A DNA stretch of 42,914 nucleotides from Acanthamoeba sp. SK_2022b (Eukaryota; Discosea; Longamoebia; Acanthamoebidae), in NCBI GenBank assembly GCA_027943245.1, contig JANDJZ010000477.1:1-42914 (forward strand), in the 5' to 3' direction. The notes under the pieces are model-generated. The model saw only the letters and a list, made by a program, of their open reading frames with translations. It searched no databases and was not told the origin of the DNA. The translations under genes were made by a program, and so were the position numbers. Of the stretch, positions 33,626 through 42,914 are shown piece by piece. The first letter of the stretch is position 1. Each line of letters opens with the position of its first letter.

Positions 33626-36294
33626 TCAGTTGTTCATGAGGTAGGGCTGTTCGGGGCGACGGGTGGCGGTGTTGACCGAGTCCCAGGCCCAGTGGGGGGA
33701 CACCACCTTGACGCGCCTGCTCGCCCCCGCCAGCCCCGCCTCGCCCTCCACGTCGCCCACGCGCCGCCACGACACGACGTGGGTGGTCTCCTCCGTCACC
33801 AGCGCGGCCACCTCCGCGCCATGGGCCACCGCGTATCGCTCCAGCTCGCCCTGCTCCCCCCCCCCGACACCACTCGATCAGTGCGGGCGCGCGCGCGTGC
33901 GTGCGTGTGCGGTGAGCGTGTGGGGCACCTTGTCGCAGGTGGGGAAGAGGTTGCCCTTCTTCTTGTTGTGTCCGTGGAAGTAGAGCGAGCAGCCGACGAA
34001 GGTGGACGGCAGCTCGGCGACGGCGGACGGCGACGCGTGGACGGTCTCTGGCTCGCCCTCCTCGCTCTCATCGTCGGCAGGGCTCGCATCATCTTCTTCC
34101 TCCTCCTCCTCCTCCTCATCATCGTCATCGGCCTCGTCGTCGTCGTCTTCGTCCTCGAGGTAGTGCTTGGGGAGGGCGTAGTAGAGGCGCTCGTTGAGCC
34201 GTCGCTTCTCGCGCCAGCAGTCCGCCAGCCATCCGGCCCGCACCACCTTCCCGCCCAGCCGGTCCGCGTGCTTCACCGCTGGCCAATCCCCCCCCCACGT
34301 CAATGCCCCACTCAAAAATAATAAAAATAAAATAAAATAAAAATTTAATAATAAATAAATAAAAAGAAATAGAGATTTACCCAGGGACGAGGAGAGGGCG
34401 GCGGCATCGGCCGTGGGGGAGAGCAGCACGAGGTGTGTCGACATTCGACCGCCGTACGGCACCCACTCCTGCACGCGCCCGCGGCACACGGCGTGGGTTA
34501 GGGGGGGGGCACCAGCAGGCTACAAACAAATAAAACAAATTAAATCAAATTAAATTAAAAAAAATAAAAAGAAATAAACAAACCTTGGACACGGTGCCGC
34601 CCATGGCCTCGACCTGCTCGGTGAGGGCGCGCTGCTGCTGCTGTTCGCCGTCCAAGAAGACGACGCCCACGCCGCGCAGCAGGCGGCTCACCCGCCGCTC
34701 CTCCCTCTTCCGCCGCTCCTCCTCGCTCTCCGCCTTCCTCTCCCGCTTGGCCCTGGCCCTGGCCCTCGCCCGCCCATCCTTGTCCTTGCCGGCGCCGCCG
34801 GCGCCGTCGTCGCCGTCGTCGCCGTCCCGCTTCCTCTTGGCTGTCCCCGCGAGGGAGTCGACCGCCTTGGACTCGACCTCGGCCGCCTTGGCCTTGGCCT
34901 TGGCGTTGACCAGGGCTCTCTCCTGCTCGACGTCCATCTCCTCCGTGTCGCTCCCGCTGTCCCCCTCCCCCTTGCCGCCGTCGTGCCGCGCGGCGACGGT
35001 CTTGGCTGGCGTGGCCGGCTTCAGGGGCTTGATGTCCGCCATGTCCATCTCCTCCGTGTCGCTCTCGCTCTCGCTCGGCTTCTTCGTGGCCGCGCCGCTC
35101 TTGGTCGACGTGACCGCCGGCAGCTTGGCCTTTGCCTCGGGCTTGGGCTTCTGCTCGAGGTCCACGTCCATCTCCTCCGTGTCGCTCCCGCTGCGGTCGT
35201 CCCGCTGGGCCGTGACCTCCTTGGCCGCCTCCTTCCGGGCCTTGGCGGCCTTGGGCCCGTGGTGGAGGGGCAGCGCCTTGCCCTTGCCCTTGAACAGGTC
35301 CTCCAGCGCGTCCTCGTCCATGTCCTCCGTGTCGCTTCCGCTTCCTGCCTCCTCCTCCCCGCGCACGGGCGCCTTGGCCGTTTTCTTCGTCGTCGTTTTC
35401 TTCGTCGTCGTCGTTATCTTGGTCGACGTTTGCTGTTCGTCGTCTTCGTTGTCGTCATCCTCGTCGTTGTCGTCGTCGTCACCGCCGGGAGTGGCGGCGG
35501 CGATCTCGTAGACGACCACGTGGACCTTCTTGGCGAGCAGCTGCCGGGCGACGATGCGCAGCGCCGCCGCCCGCTCGGCCTGGCGCGTGACCACCAGGGC
35601 CAGCACGACGACGGCCTTGCGCACCTTGGCGATCGCGGCCACCATGCCCATCGCGCTCTCGAACGCCGTCGCCGAGAACTCGCCCAGCGCGCCGGAGACC
35701 GCAGCCGCCTTGGCCTTGTGCGTGACAGCGTTGACGAGCCAGAGCTTGCCGGCCACGCCGTCGCCGCCGTCTTCGCCGTCGTCCTTCTTGAGCTTGGCCA
35801 TCTGGATCTCGCCGAGCGACTCCTCCTCCTGCTCGGCGGCGTGCTGGGTCCACGCGTCGCGCGCCGATTGGGCCCAGAAGAGGCCCAGCCGGTCCTCGAC
35901 GTCGGGCGAGAGGTCGCCCGCGTCGTTGACGCAGTGCACGAGCATCGTGCGACGGTCGGCGGCGGGCCTCGAACCGGCGGCCCTGATCAGCGCCGCGCGG
36001 AGGTCGGCGCTCCCTCCCTCGCCCGCCTTCACCACGGCCAGCCCCTCGGGCACGGCCGCCGCCGCTGCGGACGACGACGACGAAGTAGAAGACGACGATG
36101 GCTTGGACTTGGACTTGCCCATCCAGTTGGTGATGCTCCCGGCGGCCTTGCTGCTGGAGCTCGAGCCGCTCGGCTTGGCCGGGGCGACCTTGCCGCCGCC
36201 TTTGATATCGAGCTTGCCGATCCCGCCGGCCTTCTGCGCGGCCGACTTGGCCTTGGTCATGCTCGTGCCTAGACACGTGTCCCCCCTCCCACAC

Positions 36295-36366
<72 letters not shown>

Positions 36367-36570
36367 CACAGAGTTCACCACCGGTCAGCCGTTGTGGCGT
36401 GTGCGGCCCGGGACTGGCGGGCGCGCGTACCTTGGGCAGAGGCCTTGGCGAGGGCGCGCAGGTGGTGGACGTCGGTGTGTGTGGAGAAGTCCTTGTCGTC
36501 GCGTATGCGCGTAACGCGCGGGAATCGGATCGACAACGTCGTATGATGCTTCGAGTCTGGCGATGCGTGT

Positions 36571-36664
<94 letters not shown>

Positions 36665-36920
36665 CCAGGCCACGTCACACAGGAGTGAAGGCACGGCACC
36701 GGTGAAGCCCTGGCCTGCCACCTCCCACACGGGCGCTTGCTCGGGGTCGGTAACGATGAAGTCGGGCACGTGGAGCCTGTTGATGTCGAGCCACGAGGGC
36801 ACCTTGTCGTAGCTCTTGTGGATCTGCTTCATCTGTGGGCGGAGGGCCTTTTGGAGCTGCTTCAGCGCCGCGTCGTCGAACCCGTTGCCTGCCTTGCACA
36901 CCGTCTGCTCTCCATTCCAT

Positions 36921-36988
<68 letters not shown>

Positions 36989-39376
36989 CACGACCAACGA
37001 ACGCGTTTAGCCGGTGATGCGGCAGGGAGAGAGGTGATTGGAGGAGAGGGGGGGGGCGTGCCTTCCACTTCTCCTCGTCGGGATCGTAGCTGCCCATGAG
37101 GAAGACGCTCATCATGCCGCCGTAGGCGCCCGTGCCAAAGTAGGCGCCCAGCACCACCAGGTCCGCCGAGTCGGCCATGCCCTCCAAGTAGTCCTTCTTG
37201 AGCTTGAGCCAGTGGCGCTTGTCGGGCTTGTAGACGTCGGTGATGTCCTTGATCATGAGGCCCTCGAGGCCCTCCTTGAGCACGCGGTCCATCATCTCGC
37301 TCAGGGCCTCCTCTCCCGTGGTGAGATCGGCGATCTCCTTGTACTCGGAGAACTCTATGCGATGTGGGATCGTCTTGACATTTTCCTGCTCGCCACACAA
37401 ACACACAGGGGGAGTGTCAGTAGTATGCCTTGGAGCAAGACAAGCAGCGTATGGCGAGGGACCTCGAGTAGCTGGCGTCGCTTCTTGAGCGGCTCGTTCA
37501 TGACCACCTTGCCGTCGATGTAGAGGATGTCAAAGAGGAACAGGCACACCGAGGCGTCTTTGAAATCGTTCTTCTTGTGAATGGCTGCGTGGTGGAGACA
37601 CACGCCAGCAGCGGTGAGAACGCAGGCAATTTTTTTTTTATTATTATTTTCTATTTTCTGATTTTCTATTTCTAATTTTATTTTTCCTATTTTTCTAATT
37701 TTTTATTTCTATTTTCTATTTTTCAGGAGCGTACCGAGGGAGCCAAAGGGCAGGGGCTTGCTGGTCGTGGTGTCCATCAGCAGGATCTCGCCGTCCAAGA
37801 TGATCGAATCGGCATCGGTGGACTGTCAAACAGAGCAAGAGAGAGAAAGGTGTTGGTTGGACGCTCAAGCCTCTCTGGGCACCACCAACGCTGTGCGCAA
37901 TGCGCGTGCGAGGCCCTACCTCGGTGATGTAGTCCTTGACGGCGGCGACCTTCCACTCCAGGGCCTTCTTGAGGTTGCGCGAGAAGAACTGGTAGTCGTC
38001 GCCCTTCTTGTGTATTTGGATGCGCTCGCCGTCGTACTTGATCTCCGCGAACATGCCCCGCGGACACTTCTTCATGCAGCCGTCTGCGTGGTCAACGCCA
38101 CACGCACGCGTGTCAACCATCGTGAGACGCGCGCGCTTGTGTGCGTAGAGGCATGGAGCGGGAGTTGATGATTACCGATGGACCTGATGGGCGAGGCGAT
38201 CATGGGTTTGATGGGGCTCATGAGCGACACCGACGTATTGAAGGTCTTGCCCTTTCCCTTGGGCTTGACCCCCGTCGTCTCCTCTGCACATTTATTTTGC
38301 CAAGTAAAGATATATTTATCATTAAATAAGTATTATTATTTTATTTTATTTCATTTACAAAAATTAAAAAGCTGATTAAAGACTCCAAAAGAGAGAGAGA
38401 GAGGTTACCCAGGAGGATTTGGGAGGCGCTGAGGTCCTGTAGGGATTCGTGCTTGAGCACCTTGTTAACGATCTCCCTCAAGTCAGCCGAGTTGCGGTAG
38501 GCCTCGAATGCGTCGGGGTGGAGTGCTGCAAGCACACACAAAAGCGCATCTCACGCGTTCAGTCCAGGGGCACGGTGTGCGCGTCGTGCGATGTAGTCGT
38601 GCGACAAGCGAAACGGGGGGGCGCACCTCCGAGCACGAACTTGGCTCCGATCTTGATCCGCAGGTCCTTGTCGATGATGCGAATGATCCACTTGAGGTCT
38701 TCGGCCGTGCTCTTGTCGATGATGGAGCTGTCGGCGGGAAAGACAAAATGGTGAAACAGAGCAAGACGCAGAAGCGATAGCGGAGAAAGAGAGAGCGTAC
38801 GCCAGGACCTGGTACTGGTCGTCTTCCTTGGTGAGGTTGGCCAGCTTGTTGAGGAACCCCTCCACTTGCTGCAGCGTCAACGTGCTTCGGCTGCACGGCT
38901 CTCCGTGCGAGGTGAAGAACCTCTTTGCCGTCTCTGCAGACGCAAATAGAAAAAAAATGAACAAATAATTGATAATAAACAATAACTAAATAACTAATTG
39001 TAAAAAATCGACCACAAGGAGGAGAACCTGAGACGTCGCCTTCGGTTATGTCCTGAAGCAAGTCGTCGACGGGACATTTCCAATGCCGGGCCATCAATTT
39101 GGCCAAGTTGCGGTCGCGCATATTGTAGACGCGCTTGCGGTCTTCTTTACACAGGAGGAGGCCGCAGGTGAGCTGCACCACCGTCGCCGTAGCTGCCTGT
39201 TCCTCTTCGCTCTGCTTCTTCTTGCCGGACAGGAGGGGCTTGAGGTGGGCCTTCACCACCTCGACCTTTTGCGTGTAGGAGGCCTCATTTCCGATTCGCG
39301 TGCATAGGCGAGTGAATTCGTAAAAGGAAGAGAGAGCCTTGAGTGATTTTGCCGAAGAGGAGTCGGCTTCCTCCAT
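33626..39376 (-). CDS. LIG3-like: DNA ligase III-like protein with macro-like, SDTE-motif and two BRCT-like regions, 1394 aa
   Basis: Seals DNA nicks with ATP. Fifteen exons: 39376-39028, 38933-38801, 38727-38627, 38525-38409, 38283-38176, 38083-37920, 37822-37735, 37584-37463, 37385-37062, 36904-36700, 36556-36431, 36268-34584, 34468-34381, 34278-33929, 33850-33626. Residues 1-250: DNA-binding domain. 270-610: adenylation and OB domains very close to LIG3 (MKKCPRGMFAEIKYDGERIQ with nucleophile Lys ~285, GEILLMD, LPFGSLG, EGLEGLMIKD, RHWLKLKKDYLE, SIRFPRVTRIRDDKDF). ~690-865: macro-domain-like (MLVHCVNDAGD, LWLVNAVTH, VHVVVYEIA), recalling the macro domain of ALC1. ~920-1055: four acidic SDTE-E/D-MD motifs. 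~1145-1225 and ~1285-1394: two BRCT-like regions (GGTVSK...VRAGWLADCW; STFVGCSLYFHG...VSPHWAWDSV). The LIG3 N-terminal PARP-type zinc finger is absent. Intron 9 uses a GC donor (AAG|GCACGC). Confidence 0.93.
36297..36363. repeat. (CA)n tract
   Basis: Microsatellite inside the ligase intron 36269-36430. Confidence 0.95.
36578..36664. repeat. (GT)n(GA)n tract
   Basis: Microsatellite inside the ligase intron 36557-36699. Confidence 0.95.
36923..36986. repeat. (CA)n tract
   Basis: Microsatellite inside the GC-AG ligase intron 36905-37061. Confidence 0.95.
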
Positions 39377-42686
<3,310 letters not shown>

Positions 42687-42799
42687 ATACCGTTCAAGAG
42701 GCCAAACACACACAACCAAATAAAACAAAACAAAACAAATACAATTTTGATTACTCAACAACTCTCATTACACTCTCTCTCCACCTTCTGTGCGTGACG

Positions 42800-42914
42800 T
42801 CAGACGGGCGAGTCGCCGCCCATCAGGTCGGCCGACGAAGACGAGGAGACCTCGAGCGGAAACGGCGCCGGCGGCGCTGGCGATGGCGCCGCGGGTGGTG
42901 GTGGTGGAGGGAGG
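42800..42914 (-). CDS. C-terminal end of a Pro/Ala/Ser-rich protein
   Basis: The minus strand is open from the window edge to TGA at 42802-42800. It reads a proline run (PPPPPPAAPSPAPPAPFPLE), then a Ser run and ADLMGGDSPV. GC-rich third positions and the close spacing to the KRR1 3' end (convergent genes, ~110 bases apart) support a real 3' exon. No domain can be named from 37 residues. Confidence 0.5.
   Translation of the reverse strand, partial: LPPPPPPAAPSPAPPAPFPLEVSSSSSADLMGGDSPV

Noticed and set aside
34585..36272. Very long open frames on the plus strand (308 and 429 codons) opposite the ligase exon 12
   Set aside because: They are antisense shadows of GC-rich low-complexity coding sequence (Lys/Glu/Ser codons read backwards as Leu/Phe/Ser and Arg/Leu/Gly). 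No domain pattern.

Overview
This window comes from the nuclear genome of an amoebozoan, almost certainly Acanthamoeba. The 5S rRNA gene at 4444-4562 reads like the A. castellanii 5S sequence as I remember it. Genes are dense, GC-rich and cut by many short GT-AG introns that are either AT-rich or built on (CA)n, (GT)n, (GA)n or (CACGA)n tracts. I traced splice sites by hand, and all exon phases close for eight complete genes.

Layout. 101-884 (-): N-terminal part of a Ser/Pro/Thr-rich protein. 1298-4095 (+): alkylglycerone-phosphate synthase (ether lipid synthesis). 4444-4562 (+): 5S rRNA. 4826-5093 (+): 67-residue Cys-rich protein. 5212-7133 (+): secreted GH27 alpha-galactosidase. 7277-10111 (-): membrane-anchored metallophosphoesterase (purple acid phosphatase-like), directly preceded by a four-TM protein. 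10883-11441 (-): small secreted protein. 11862-13516: a patch of broken genes (secreted-type protein, truncated GNAT, frameshifted DUF3533-like). 13672-19329 (-): 20-exon F-box/LRR/ankyrin protein. 19330-22774: mostly non-coding, with a decayed membrane-protein fragment. 22775-29092 (-): 27-exon 5-oxoprolinase. 29453-30096 (+): small secreted protein made only of a kexin/furin-type propeptide. 30097-33542: a second patch of broken genes (armadillo-like copies in inverted orientation, an organellar-type DNA polymerase with a dead motif C, WD40 pieces). 33626-39376 (-): DNA ligase III-like enzyme with an unusual C-terminal half. 40297-42686 (+): KRR1 ribosome-assembly factor with the same ~188-nt element in two introns. 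42800-42914 (-): C-terminus of a Pro-rich protein.

The best candidates for something undescribed are three. (1) The ligase, whose single chain joins a LIG3-type core, a macro-like module, four SDTE-type acidic motifs and two BRCT-like regions, as if LIG3 and its XRCC1 scaffold were fused. (2) The twin element in the KRR1 introns, which has the layout of an H/ACA guide RNA. (3) The stand-alone proprotein-convertase propeptide. The genes do not form a pathway; this is ordinary eukaryotic gene neighbourhood with two zones of gene decay.
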